A DNA stretch of 64,000 nucleotides from Ochotona curzoniae (taxonomy: Eukaryota > Chordata > Mammalia > Lagomorpha > Ochotonidae), in NCBI RefSeq assembly GCF_017591425.1, contig NW_024467121.1:16194707-16258706 (forward strand), written 5' to 3'. Position 1 is the stretch's first letter, and each line of letters starts with the position of its first letter. Below the pieces are notes generated by a model. The model was not told the DNA's origin. It did not search any database and worked only from the letters and a program-made list of their open reading frames with translations. The translations under genes were made by a program, and so were the position numbers. Below are positions 45,706 to 57,077 of the stretch, in pieces.

Positions 45706-46140
45706 TAAACATTTATTGCATTTTTTATTATTACTTTATGATACAGTTCCATAGGCTCTGGGATATCCTCTCCCCTCTCCCCTATTCCTCTTCCCCAAAC
45801 TGATTCCCTCAATATTATTGTAGCAGTATAGTCCTTCATTAACTGTCCTAAGTTCATTCTGTTCTGTAGGTTTATCCTGACATTGTAGGCATGCACAATT
45901 ACAGAGAGCCCACTATACTACTGCTAAGGTATACTTAACAGTTTCATGGGGAGTCCGTCTCTGATTTGGAAGCAGAGATATATACTTCATTGTATCTTCA
46001 TATCTGCATTTAACAGTCCCTATCACACATTTACTAGACAGCCTGCTCAATGAAATGCATAAATCAAAAGCAACAATAGTAAGAAAAATAGAGTGTGATA
46101 TTGGTCATTCAGTAGCACGTCATTTAACTTCATGTTGTTG
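45706..46140 (-). mobile_element. A-tailed lagomorph repeat (probable L1 3'-UTR type), minus, copy A
   Basis: Begins with a reversed A-rich tail ('tttattgcattttttattat'), then 'tatgatacagttccataggc' and 'gcagtatagtccttcattaa', and passes to 'agaaaaatagagtgtgata'. The same text in the same order and orientation is found at 57047 onward, defining a family. In this copy the last 30 bases (46105-46134) are inverted relative to the other copy. Confidence 0.7.
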
Positions 46141-46154
46141 TAAACATGTCCTTT

Positions 46155-46313
46155 TTGAGGTCTTGAGCTTAACTCCTGGCTCTGACTCCTGCTTCTTTCT
46201 ATTCATGTAGGGCCTGGAAGGCAGCATCTAGGAGTTAAGTCGTTACATTCCTGCTACTCACATGCAAGATCTGCAAGGCAATGCTACTCCCCACAGCCCT
46301 GCCTGCCTCCACT

Positions 46314-46362
<49 letters not shown>

Positions 46363-46385
46363 TCTCTCTTTCTCCTCTGCTTCCC
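46155..46385 (+). mobile_element. Old SINE, plus, with expanded (CT)n
   Basis: 'cttaactcctggctctgact', 'gggcctggaaggcagcatct' and 'ctgctactcacatgcaagat' resemble the C-type SINE body; the CT-rich tail region has grown into a (TC)n tract at 46319-46375. The Arg-Glu-rich minus frame at 46235-46447 is produced by this tract. Confidence 0.6.
46319..46375. repeat. (TC)n microsatellite
   Basis: About 17 TC units, then interrupted 'tttctctttctctctttctc'. Confidence 0.97.
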
Positions 46386-46805
46386 TCCCAAATATCCCAT
46401 AAATGATATCCCTTTCTTGGGATATGAATATCTAAGCACTCTAGCACAATTACATATTGTTAAATATTAAGATAAAATCTAGTATTTTCTTAACTTACAC
46501 AGTTGGAAAATCAATTTTGCTCCAAAGTAACAGGTATTTCTTTCCTATTTAAACTGTTGGGTAACTTAACAGATTATATGACACAAGCATTTACAAATAC
46601 TGGGGATTAGACAACACAGAGTGCAGGGGAAAGTAAATCTCAGGGTGGGCGTAGGGAGTAAGATAGATCTCTGGGCGTGCAGGGAGATCACTCAAGGCTT
46701 CAGCTAAGGCACTGTTTGATTTACGCACGGATTAGGAGACATGATAAGAAGCCCTGCGTGGACAACCAAAAAGAGTAGACACTTCTTTATGCAGATGGTT
46801 TCCAT
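46386..46805. other. Unassigned DNA
   Basis: No repeat or gene recognised; more balanced composition at 46620-46760. Confidence 0.4.
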
Positions 46806-46809
46806 TTGA

Positions 46810-48090
46810 TTATCTGTCTGAAAATTTTTCTTTAACATCTTTTGAAGTCAAGGTTTATTGCCAATGAATTCTCTCAGTTTGCAAATATTTTCTCTCAGCC
46901 CATGACTTGTCTTTTCATTTTTCTCAGCAGCCTCTTGTAAAGACCACACATAGTTTAATTTTAAGGCATTTAATTGATCATTTTTTAAAACTGTCATATT
47001 TTCATGCTCTAGGAAATCTCTGTGAACCAAAGCACTTGAAATATTTCTGCTATTTTCTTCTGGAAGTTTTACAGTTTTATCTATGTCATTTATGTTTGAT
47101 CCAATTCAAGTACTTTCGGGATATACAGTGAGGTAACTGTCTTATTTTTGCATGTGGATATCTAATTATGCTAACACCATTTGTTGAAAGTCTCACTGTT
47201 TCTCCCATAAGTTATCTCACTCATTTGTTAAAAATAAATTTATATAGATATATGTCTATTTCTGTTTCCTATATTCTGCTCTTGCAAACATTTTGTGAGT
47301 TCTTGTGCAAATATAAAGCTGCCTTGATTATTGTAATGTTACTGCCTTACAATTGGTCATGTTTTCCTGTTATAATTTTATTACACTTATGTACATGAAT
47401 TTCATAAATTTGGCACCAAATAATCTTTTATCTTTATTTTCCAAAATCTTTTAGAACTATCATCATATACAATAACTATAGCTACAACTCAACTTTTACT
47501 ATGCTATATATTGAGTACAATAACAATATTTTTAAATTTAACCTGTGGTTTATTCTTTGATATGAGTTATCAAACTTCAAAATTTGTGGTTATTTTTATA
47601 GCAAATATATAATGTAATTTCCATATAATCAGAGTCTGCATTTTGGTTTAAATTCTTTTAGATTTTCGGGGACTTGTTTTTGGATTAGTCAGGAAAGAGA
47701 ATGTCTATTCTGTTGTTAATTGGACTGTCTTATAAATATCAATTGGGTCAAATCATTTTGTTATAGCCAATGAAGCTTCAATCTTTGCTTTTATGTTATA
47801 TCTATAACAGAAGACATTTAATTTCCTAATAAGAGCTATTCATTTGCCTATTTCTCTTTCAAGTGCATGAGTTTTTGATTCACTTTATATTTCCAAGCTA
47901 ATGTACTATACCTTATATTTATATTTACATATACAAAATGATGTGGCTATTTCTCCTTTTATGAATGAATATTGCTTATATCTGTCGCTGTACTGCATTT
48001 CACAAATATGCACTGATGCACGGTGTGATGATAAATCAAGGAAGCATCATTTCCATCTCACTGAATATTAATCATTTCTTTGTATTGGAA
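46810..48090 (-). mobile_element. Old L1 ORF2/3' region, minus
   Basis: Long antisense L1 series: 'agtttgcaaatattttctct', 'cttctggaagttttacagtt', 'atttatgtttgatccaattc', 'atttttgcatgtggatatct', 'taacaccatttgttgaaagt', then 'tgtctattctgttgttaatt', 'ataaatatcaattgggtcaa' and 'tatttctccttttatgaatg'. Only short, broken frames remain. Over 1.2 kb of recognisable order makes this one of the firmer LINE calls here. Confidence 0.75.
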
Positions 48091-48520
48091 ACACAGGCAA
48101 TGTTGTGAATATTTTAAAACTTATCTCAAATTGATACACTATTGTTATGCTACTGTTCTTTGGTACACCAGAACTAATTCATATACTTTGCTGAGTTATC
48201 ATTAATTCATAAAAATGTGTATATATTCATAGATATAAATGTTTTGCAATTTGACTAAATAATTTGTTAATATGTCATGTTTCTTTATGGTAATACTTCT
48301 TGTTGTTGCACGTTATCTCTGTCTTTTAAAAGCTCATCATGCTTTATACATTTACCAATAGTTAGTTATTTCTTAAAGGCCTTTATGGAGAAGAAAAATG
48401 CATTTTGTATTTTATACACACATCATACAAATTTATATGAGAGTTTATCATTTGTGTCCTTGAGTGCTGCAGTTGTGAATTTAACTGGTCACAAAAGCGA
48501 AACTGTTAAAACTCCATAAA
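48091..48520. other. Unassigned AT-rich DNA
   Basis: No repeat clearly recognised; it may hold more of the LINE or Tigger on either side. Confidence 0.35.
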
Positions 48521-48522
48521 TT

Positions 48523-48712
48523 TCACAACTGTTTATGGGCACTTACACTGTCTTAGATCGTATATCTAACCTAGAGATGACAAACCTTACAGGAGCACAT
48601 ACACAGCTTATAATACAAATCTATGCCCTAATGTATAAGAGACTTGAGCGTCGGCAGCTTTTTACATATTTAGGAATTTCAGAAACCCATCCCCAGAGAA
48701 ACGGAGGGACAA
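48523..48712 (+). mobile_element. Tigger/MER2-type DNA transposon, 3' end
   Basis: 'aactgtttatgggcacttac', 'ctaacctagagatgacaaac', 'aatacaaatctatgccctaa', 'gtataagagacttgagcgtc' and the terminal 'aacggagggacaattgtg' match the 3' part of the Tigger group, where active families have 'ataagggacttgag' and a terminal 'ccgagggacgactg'. No transposase sequence is present. Confidence 0.75.
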
Positions 48713-48719
48713 TTGTGAA

Positions 48720-49115
48720 GGTATCACTGTGGCTGAGATAGTAGTTTGAGTGCCAACCAAAGAATCTTGCGTTAAGGACTTGGTCCTCCGAGTATCATGA
48801 TAATTGTAAATGGATTAATGCTACTGTTTGATGATTTAAGGGTGGCAAATGGATCCAATTCTGGTTTCTGAAGTTGGTGGGTGGAGCTCCAGTACTTTAC
48901 TCAGTGTGGGTTCATCAAGAAAGACCACAAGCAGTGGAAGAACAGTGTGCACCCTGGCTCTCCACGTGACCCTCCTGCGGTACCTGTTCTGTTGTCACAG
49001 CACACTCTTCCTGAGTTGCCAGAGCAACAAACGCCATAGCCTGGACTGTGAGCTAAAATAAACCTTCCCAAGTAGCTTTGGGAGTTTGATATAGTGACAA
49101 AAAGCTGACTAACAT
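48720..49115 (+). mobile_element. MaLR-type LTR, plus
   Basis: The 3' end is clear: 'cctggactgtgagctaaaat', 'aaaccttcccaagtagcttt' and 'gacaaaaagctgactaaca', the usual poly-A-signal and end region of MaLR LTRs. The 5' part is less certain. Confidence 0.65.
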
Positions 49116-49249
49116 ATTTATAAAAAATACATAATATATGTATATAAGTATATCTATTAAAATAGGAGTGCATAGTTCCCATTTCTGGTGTGACTGAAAA
49201 TAATCTGAAGACATAAAAGCTAAATATGTCTCTCCTCTAATGGGGATTA

Positions 49250-49490
49250 TTAACTCAATCTGGAGAATTTCAATAAATCTTGAAATTAAGAAAAAGCCTC
49301 CCGCAATACGGGGCAATATGCCAATAATGAAGAGAAAATAATAAAAGCACTCAAAGAGATCAGATATACAAAAGAATGTAAGAACGATAGCAGATTCTAT
49401 GTGCAAAACAATGGAAACCAGAAGCTCATGAAATGGTATACAGGAATGCTGGAACATTTTCTTTATCCAGTGGAAATATTTATCCAAAAT
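49250..49490 (+). mobile_element. Possible L1/HAL1 ORF1 remnant, plus
   Basis: 'tgaagagaaaataataaaag', 'cgatagcagattctatgtgc' and 'caatggaaaccagaagctca' resemble ORF1 RNA-binding-domain text. The 218-codon minus frame at 49053-49709 crosses this, the LTR and the next SINE and is rejected as a gene. Confidence 0.35.
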
Positions 49491-49499
49491 GAAGGCAAG

Positions 49500-49828
49500 A
49501 GTCAGTGTTGTGCCACAGAAAGTTGAGCCTCTGCTTAAGTTGTCAGCATCCCATATCAGGATACCGGTTTGTGTCCAGTTGTGCTTCAGATGCAATTTAT
49601 TGCTAACACATCTTGGACAGCAGTGGGAAAAGGTCCAAATGCCTTGGCTCTGCCACCCACATTGGAGATCAGGATAGATTTTTAGGCTTCTGGAATTAGT
49701 CTGTCTCATTCCTTTCCACTGAATGCAGAATTCAGGAGTGAAACTGCAGTTGCAATATTCATTTCTGCCTCTCTAAACTTCATGTCTTTCCATCTCTCTC
49801 TCTCCCTCTCTCACTTTGAGGTGAATAT
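49500..49828 (+). mobile_element. Old lagomorph C-type SINE, plus
   Basis: 'cagtgttgtgccacagaaag', 'gcatcccatatcaggatacc', 'ggacagcagtgggaaaaggt', and a CT-rich tail 'ctctctctctccctctctca'. Tail-to-tail with the next SINE. Confidence 0.75.
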
Positions 49829-49839
49829 AATGAATATAT

Positions 49840-50160
49840 TTTAAAAGATTCATTCATTTTTATTGGAAAGGCAGATACACAGAGAGAGAGAAAGATTTAC
49901 AGTAAGATCTTCCATCAGCTGGCTCACTCCTTAAGTGTTCGCAATGGCTGGCTGGGGTTGAACCATTCTGAAGCTAGGAACCAGGAGCTTCTTCCAGGTC
50001 TCCTACAAGGATGCAAGGTTCTAAGCCATTGAGTAATCCTTTACTGTTGTCTCAGCCACAAGCAGGGAGCTGGATGGGAACTGAAGCAGCTGTGTCATGA
50101 ACTGGTACCCATATGGGATCCAAGGTGAGGACTTAGCTACTAGGCTATCGTGCCATCTCC
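49840..50160 (-). mobile_element. Lagomorph C-type SINE, minus, full length
   Basis: 'attcatttttattggaaagg', 'gatcttccatcagctggctc', 'gccacaagcagggagctgga', 'ggctatcgtgccatctcc'. Duplication 'aatgaatatat' (49829-49839) and 'aatgaatacat' (50161-50171). Confidence 0.93.
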
Positions 50161-51408
50161 AATGAATACATCATTAACAAAAGGGCAGAAATGCTAATAG
50201 TTTAGGTATTTATATAGAATCCAGTTTCACTAGTCAATATGAAAGGAAATTAGTAAATATGTAGTTTAAATGTGTCAATAAACCACTCTTCTCCATAACT
50301 GGCTTTTAAGTTACTATTACACAGCATTATAAATGTACTTAATCCCTCTAGTCAGTAGTGAGGCAGGACAGAGATATTTGTAAAACCTTCATCTCTTCTG
50401 TAACTCCTCTGATAATTCTTTCCTATGACGATTTAAATTACTCTGTGTCTTATTTGCAAGCATGATACTTCAATTGTCTGTATTTGTTGCTTATTCTCAG
50501 TTTCCCTCCAAAGACTAAAAGCTTGGTGGCGCAGTTCTTATCCACAGTCTTCACACTGGTCCTGTGCCTAAGGCTCTTCAAATGGGCAGGGTCCTGAGGA
50601 CTGAGTTGATGTGACCAATGGAACCCAGCCTTAATTCTTCCCAGATATCCGGGGCCTTGAAATTTCCTGTCTAAACTGCATAGAATTTTCCAAAATCTAA
50701 CTAGATTTGTTCTCCATTTATGCCTTCATGGGGAATGTATACATATAGTACCAAGCACCAAGAAGTATCCAAACTTGAGGTCCTTGCTTGGGTCATGAAC
50801 ATAACTCCTCATTTCATAGGGTGGAAACAAGCAGTCCCTAAACCATCAAATTCTGCTACAGCATCCTAATTCTTTTAAGGATTCATGACTTAAAATTCTA
50901 AAAAGGTAAATATGGTAAGATCAAAACCTAAGATATTTCTGTTAATTTGGTTTGTGGTTTTAAACTATTACACTTAGAGTGTGTAGACTTGCATTAATAC
51001 ACCTCCCAAGGGTACTTCAAATATTAGACTTGGACCTGAAAAGGAACATGTCATATTTAACTAGCAACAACATTTATGTTGCTGCGTATGAAAAGGTAAA
51101 TGTTAGATATCTGTTCAAGGAATAAGGCAATCAGTTACCAGATTATGTATCTTTAGAACATTTCCATGAAAGAGTATGCATACTTAATGTAGAAGATGAC
51201 ATATGGATTAGGAAGCTAACATAAAATAATATAATAAGAAAATTTTGACATCATCTGAAAATTAAAATATTCCCATGCCAAAATTTTCCAAAATTTTGTC
51301 ATTTAGTCTTTCCAAAATTAATGACATTTAGTCTTTGTAATATTATTTTAATTTTTAAAAATATGTAGTAGTAAAATCTATTTTTAAAAAATGCTGTCTC
51401 CTAGTCCT
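50161..51408. other. Unassigned DNA
   Basis: No repeat or gene recognised. 50515-50690 is GC-richer than its surroundings but matches nothing I know. Confidence 0.4.
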
Positions 51409-51418
51409 GATTTCTTTT

Positions 51419-51738
51419 TAGATTTATTTTAATTTTATTGGAAAGTCAGATATACAGAGAGGAGGAGGGACAAAGAAGATTTCCATCCACTGATTTACTC
51501 CCCAAGCGGCTGCAATGGCCAGAGTTGAGCTGATTCGAAGCCAGGAGCCAGGAGCCTCTTCTGGGTCTCCCACGCAAGTTCAGGGTGCCAAGGCGCTGAG
51601 CTGTCCTCAGTTGCTTTCCCAGACCACAGAAAGGGAGCTGGATGGGATGCCGGGCTGCTCACATTAGGACTTGTGCCCACATGGGATCCCGACGTATGCA
51701 AGGTGAGGACTTTAATCTAGTGGCTACTGTGCTGGGCC
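51419..51738 (-). mobile_element. Lagomorph C-type SINE, minus, full length
   Basis: 'gatttattttaattttattg', 'gaagccaggagccaggagcc', 'ttgctttcccagaccacaga', 'ggctactgtgctgggccc'. Flanking 'atttctttt' on both sides is a probable target duplication. Confidence 0.93.
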
Positions 51739-51754
51739 CTTTTCTATTTCTTTT

Positions 51755-52071
51755 AAAGACATATGTAATATTTTCAAGACACAGCTACAAGGAGAGAAGG
51801 AGAGACAGAGAGAATGACATTCCATCTGTTGGTTCATTTACCAAATGCCTCCAACAGCCAGGGATGATCCAAGCTAAAGGGATGAGCCTGGAATTCCAAC
51901 AGGAGTCCCCTCTGGGCGCATGGGCCCTAGAACCGAGGCCATCTTTCATTGGTTTCTCAGGCATAATAGCAGGAGGAAGTGAAATATTCTGCAATTGAAC
52001 CAACACTGGGAGGGGATACCCATGTTGTTGACAGCAGCTCAAACCTTGCATCACAAAATCACAATGCCAGC
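51755..52071 (-). mobile_element. Old lagomorph C-type SINE, minus
   Basis: 'gagaaggagagacagagaga', 'cattccatctgttggttcat', 'catgttgttgacagcagctc', 'tcacaatgccagc'. Directly abuts the younger SINE to its left. Confidence 0.75.
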
Positions 52072-52278
52072 AACAAGCAGTAAATTAGAATTATTTTAGT
52101 TGGAAAAAAATCCACTGTAAATTTGCAGAAATAAATCACTTGTCATGAGCAACCTTCATTTGAACAAAAGAAAGAAAACCAAACAAAATAAAACAAAGCT
52201 TATGCACTTCAGGATAAACAGGATTTTACTGTGTAAGAGATGGCATGAAGTAGTTCGTGTTGCTTAAGAGTATCTCAT

Positions 52279-52429
52279 CTTTTTTTAAGACTTATTTTTA
52301 TGCAGATATTAAACATTCAGATATACACAGAGGAGAAGAGACAAAGAGGACGATTTTCTGTCCACTGATTGACTGCCCAAGCAGCCGCAACAGCTGGAAC
52401 TCAGCTGCTCTGAGTCCAGGAGCCACGAC
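52279..52429 (-). mobile_element. SINE 3' half, minus, cut by an LTR-like element
   Basis: 'ttaagacttatttttatgca', 'tgtccactgattgactgccc', 'gctctgagtccaggagcc'. The remaining body and head are absent; probable ERV-LTR sequence begins at the break and the missing part was not found beyond it. Confidence 0.85.
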
Positions 52430-53112
52430 TGAAATAGTTTTATCAATAGAAATGTTGAGGTGTAACATGACCAACAGAGCAGCAGACAACAAGCGTCATT
52501 AAACAGCTTGTTCACTGTTCCAGACAGGAAGAGACACATCATCTGCCTCCGAGAGGCATGAGGCATGTAGGAAAGCCTGGTATCAACAGGAGCCAGAGGC
52601 AGGGAGAACTGTAGGCCAAGGCTTTATTGTGGTAACTGCTGGAAGGAGCTGGTGGAGCAACACACCTGATGAGTGAATGGCAATTTTGGCAGCCTCTGCC
52701 CTGTGGCTAGCCCCAGTCATCAGAGGCGTGGTGCTGAGTGGCCGGAAGGGGGTGGTGGTCAGAGTGTGAAAGCTTGATGCCATGAGTCGGAAGGGCTTGC
52801 AGGTGTTTGTTTTCTGCTTATAAAGTACCATCAGCAGGACACCTCTTAACCTGGGATAAAGGTGGGTACAGGCTCAGGGAAGCAGGAGACCAAGGCCAGG
52901 TGCCCCAGGCCTATTTGACATTTTCTTGAGCAAAGCTGGTCCCAGTTACGGCACGGGAAGCAGGTGCTGAAACACCAAGTTTATACAAGCAACAGACATG
53001 GTTAACACAGTTCAGAAAATGTATCGGGCTTGTGATGAGAGATGAAATGTGCAGGGTATTGAGGAAATGTTTTCATTGATCTGTCTAGATGACACCTCGG
53101 TATTTTCCCACA
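52430..53112 (-). mobile_element. Probable endogenous retrovirus LTR, minus
   Basis: On the minus strand a TATA-like 'ctttataagc' (about 52815-52827) is followed about 200 bases later by an 'aataaag' polyadenylation-type signal (complement of 'ctttatt' at 52621-52627), the spacing of a U3-R layout. The block is GC-richer than its surroundings and a candidate outer end on the minus strand is 'tgtgggaaaatacc'. No gag, pol or env sequence is next to it, so a solo or truncated LTR is likely. Boundaries and family are uncertain; no clear target duplication was found. Confidence 0.5.
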
Positions 53113-54071
53113 GAGGTTACAACTAATTCAAAATCTGTCAGTAAGAACAAAGTGCTCAAATTTTTCTTTCAGAGATGTATTACAGCTTATACGCCTCTGT
53201 AGTGAACTCCCTTTCCTTAAATTTGTCTTTCTTGCCAAGATTATTTTTTAGTGCTCACCACTTATCTCCACAATAAACAAATAAAGAGACCTGACACCAT
53301 CTTCCAGAGGCTTTTCTTTGCATGGACGTATTAAACAGACTGAGCGCTAGGATGAATTCACACTTTTTCTTTTAATCTCTACTCTTATTCATGTTGTTAT
53401 TCAGTTCAAACAGGAAGTTCTCACTGCTGTTACAAGTTTAGGGAATTTTCAAGAATACAGAGACCCCTAATTATTGAGATGTTAGAGTTGCATTGATTTA
53501 ACATTATTTTAGATTGAGACAAAAGGATTTGCCTTTTTTCTTCTCCTTTATTATTTTAAGAAAATGGGCCAGTGTCTCCAAACTTGGCGAAAATTGTCCT
53601 TAAAAGCTTTAATAGATTATTCTTTATTTATGAGACTAAAGTAGAATTAGAAACGAATTGCAGAGTTTTGTGAACAAAATATGTAATACCCACACACTTG
53701 TATATGTCTAAGATATCTTTCAAAAACAGTATCTGTGACATCTTGAAGATTTAAAACTCTGAAACTTAACAAACATTCCGATAAGATCTGTGTTTGAATA
53801 AATGAATATGCATTTTCCTTATTATGAGGATGATTTAAATTCATCGTTTTTCTACTAAGCATCTTTACTGAATGTGCTATGTGTCTGGCAAATTTCGAAT
53901 TAAAAACAATTACCTAGCAGTACAATCATGAGACTTTTACAAATATTGTGCCAAAAAATGTTTATCTAAAAGTGGGACTACATCTGTAAGATTCAATTCA
54001 TTGTGATGAAGTGCCTAAATGGATAGGAATTAGTTTCCTGAAAAACATGTGCCCAAATGTTTTTAAAAATG
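53113..54071. other. Unassigned DNA
   Basis: No repeat clearly recognised. 53230-53310 has 'cacaataaacaaataaagag', which may be LTR-like. A 71-codon minus frame at 53647-53862 is unsupported. Confidence 0.4.
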
Positions 54072-54087
54072 GCATTAGAGGGCGCTA
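54072..54087 (+). promoter_or_regulatory. CTCF-like binding motif
   Basis: 'gcattagagggcgcta' matches the CTCF core consensus (CCASYAGRKGGCRSY) at 13 of 15 positions, including the invariant-type AG and GGC. It lies in otherwise AT-rich unassigned DNA where such a CpG-containing word is unexpected. A motif match alone does not show occupancy. Confidence 0.4.
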
Positions 54088-55597
54088 TTGGATGCCGCAT
54101 AGAAACTGCAAGCTTGAATGTATAGGCAAGGTAAGAGATATTACCCTACAAAACTACTTCTGTTGCGAGTCTTGACATCTTAAACTAAGTAGCATACAAA
54201 ATTAAAGAAGGAAGGTAAGGAGATGAAGGGAAGGCAAGTCAACATCTGGGTGGACTAACCCTTCAAAACTGAGGAAGATACAGGGAAAACTAGATGTATA
54301 ATTCAAAAGAATACACTTTATAAATATCAAAATGTTTAAGAAACTAAATTTAAGATGGAGAGAAAATGTCATAGACTCGCTCTCTCTTAAGATAATCTGC
54401 TTTGGATTAGAGTTGGAATGTTCAATGCGGGGCTAGTCAATCCTGTCAAATGATCTCCTTTTATCTGCAGAGGCAACACAGGCTTATAAAGGAAACAGTA
54501 TAACATTCATTAAGAAAAATATTAACTCACTTATTTAGTCAGGCAATATTTACATTTTATGTGGTATTATACTAGATGTAGAGAGATTGTAAGTTTAATA
54601 GCTCTTGCTCCCAGCCTTTAAAGCAAACAGATCTTTTTTGTTTATTTGTTCACTTAGGATTATTAATTAAAACAACTGTAGGAAACTATCAGGCCAGTGT
54701 TTACAATTTTCTCTAGTAAATAAACACGTATATTTTGATAATGAGTACAATCTTTAGAGTCCTGTAATGTGGTAGTATTCCTAAATAGCAGTAGCAAGTA
54801 GAATTTTTTTTTGTAGATGTTTAGGTAAAGTTCCACTTTTCTGCTTTTTCAGGGCAAAATTACATAACTATAATCTTATTCAGGAATACATTTAAATGCA
54901 ATTTACAATACTGTCAATAGATTAAGTATACCCAGGAAAAAGCTGGAGAAGTGACAACTTCAGTGCTTCTATTATAGAGTCATTCCATGGATGGTACAAC
55001 TTACTAATTTGTCCATAGATGTCACCTGCTGATCTACCATGCCTGGTTTTTGTAGAGGCATGTACCTTTGATTAAATTACATCTATTAAATGTAATTCTC
55101 ATTGTTTTAATATTTTTGTTTTCTTTTTGTTTTTCCTTCATTTTAGTCTTTTCTGCTTTTATAAGTGGGAGTTTTTCGGTCCATATTATTATTTTATGTG
55201 CTTGAGCAAAAAATTGTTACATTTTTTGCTTCTCTTAGGAGATACTGTTGATAACATCTTAGCAATCACATGAATTTCCTTGTTGCAGTTTAATGAATAT
55301 CAAGCATGATAAAGAATGCTCCAATACACTTACTAGGTACAACTACTGCTCTACGGATTGTTTCACTAGCACACTTGATTATATCTGGCCAGCAGACCAA
55401 TTTCTCTTCCTAAACTAATTGGGGAAAGTATGAGAGACAGCGTGACAGAAGATTCTTATCTCTTATCTTCAGAAACCTTGATTTTTGACTCACATTGTTA
55501 GAAAGAATGGCAACAGGCAAAAACCCTGTGTAGAAATAATGAGGCTATATGCATTCTAGTTTATTTAAAATGGGTTTTAAGACACATCGAACACTGC
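54088..55597. other. Unassigned AT-rich DNA
   Basis: No repeat or gene recognised over 1.5 kb. Confidence 0.4.
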
Positions 55598-56010
55598 ACT
55601 CATGGTTTGAGTATGGCAAGATTCCTCTGGAACTCATCTTGAGCTTTACTTTCAAGGGAAGTTGAGAAGTTGAGAAGTTCTGGGACCTGTGCAACAGATC
55701 AGTAGGCCTTTAAGAGGAATCCTTGCTGCTTTTCTTGCACAAGTAAATTCATGTGGAGCCAGATTGTTACTCTGAGAATACATGGTTATAAAGTGATGTC
55801 TGCCTTTCTGTTTTGTGTCTTGCATACACTTGCCCAATTGCCTCCATTTCAAACCAGTAGGTGAAGCAGCAGTAGGCACAGTGGATGCCAAAGGCATGCT
55901 CTTGGCCTTGCCAGCTTTGTAACCATGAATCAAAACAAAGTGCTCTTTATCAATCACCTAGTGTCTCGTGTTTTGCTAATGGAAACCCAATGAAGACAGA
56001 CTTGCAGTGG
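55598..56010 (+). mobile_element. MLT1-like LTR, plus
   Basis: 'actcatggtttgagtatggc', 'taggcctttaagaggaatcc', 'gccttgccagctttgtaacc', 'atgaatcaaaacaaagtgct', 'caatcacctagtgtctcgtg' and 'ctaatggaaacccaatgaag' follow the full plus-strand order of an MLT1-type LTR. The 101-codon minus frame at 55652-55957 is antisense to it. Confidence 0.65.
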
Positions 56011-56500
56011 TTCAGCAGCACAGTTTAAGCTCTACTTGGAACTGACAGCATGGTCTACACATATTTCCTTACAAATGTAATTGCCAAATGAGGGTATAAG
56101 AGTGTATGACCTGTGAGTCCCTTGCAACATTACATCCAAGCACAGTTTGCAAAATTGAACATCTAATGATAAGTACATAAAACCCCAGACAGCTCTTGTC
56201 CTAAATCAGTTAGCTACATTAATTTCATTAGCATTTATGAAGTGCAAATCACGTGTTAAGAATTTCTACTTTTATATACGTTTAGAATATAAGCTAGAAA
56301 AAAATCACTATGTTTATATGCAAGGATGTATGTGTGTGTGTGCATATGCATGCTTGTGTATTTTAAAGTATAATTTGTACTCTTCATTAACTGAGGTTTT
56401 TTTCCTAGATGGAGAATTTAAGGGTGATTTTTATTTCCTTAATTATAATTTTTCTATATCTTAAATTTTCTGTATTCAACATGCTTAATTTAATTGCAGA
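56011..56500. other. Unassigned DNA
   Basis: A short (TG)n-like stretch lies at 56329-56342. Nothing else recognised. Confidence 0.4.
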
Positions 56501-56502
56501 TT

Positions 56503-56828
56503 TTTTTAAGGCTTATCTATTTTTATTGGAAAGGCAGATATACAGAGAGGAGGAGAGACAGAGAGGAAGAAGTTTCATCCGATGACTCACTCCCCATGTG
56601 AATGAAATGGCTGGACCTGCGCCAATCCGAAACCAGGAACCAGGAGCTTTTCTGGGTCTCCCAAATGGGTGCAGGCTCCCAAGGCTTTGGGCTGCCCTTG
56701 ACTGCTTTCCCAGGCCACAAGCAGGGAGCTGGATGGGAAGCAGGGCTGCCGGGATTAGAACCAGCGCCCATGTAGGATCCCAGTGCATTCAAGGTGAGGA
56801 CTTTAGCTACTAGGCTATCGTGCCGGGA
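56503..56828 (-). mobile_element. Lagomorph C-type SINE, minus, full length
   Basis: 'ttatctatttttattggaaa', 'cagagaggaggagagacaga', 'tttcccaggccacaagcagg', 'gctatcgtgccggg'. Well preserved; frames on both strands within it (91, 102 and 71 codons) are typical SINE artefacts. Confidence 0.95.
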
Positions 56829-57046
56829 CATTTTGGTGTGTTTTTAAAGGAAATAATAAGTTCTATACTTCCCTGTATATAGATAATACATATAAATATT
56901 TCTGTATAATCAAGTTTTAATACTTTACAGATATATATATTTCAGAGATATACACAGATTATATTGTATACTATATTGCATGATTTTCGCTATAATACTA
57001 ACATGTTTTCTACCAGTTTGTCAGCTGTCCATAATTTTTCTAAAAA

Positions 57047-57077
57047 TATTATTATTATTATTATTATCATCATCATT
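57047..57077. repeat. (ATT)n/(ATC)n tract
   Basis: Seven ATT-type units followed by three ATC units; reversed A-rich tail of the retroelement to its right. Confidence 0.95.

Noticed and set aside
46235..46447. Arg-Glu-rich minus frame
   Set aside because: Produced by the (TC)n tract.
49053..49709. 218-codon minus-strand open frame, the longest in the window
   Set aside because: It runs backwards across a MaLR LTR end, LINE-like text and an old SINE, has no recognisable domain, and its composition follows the underlying repeats.
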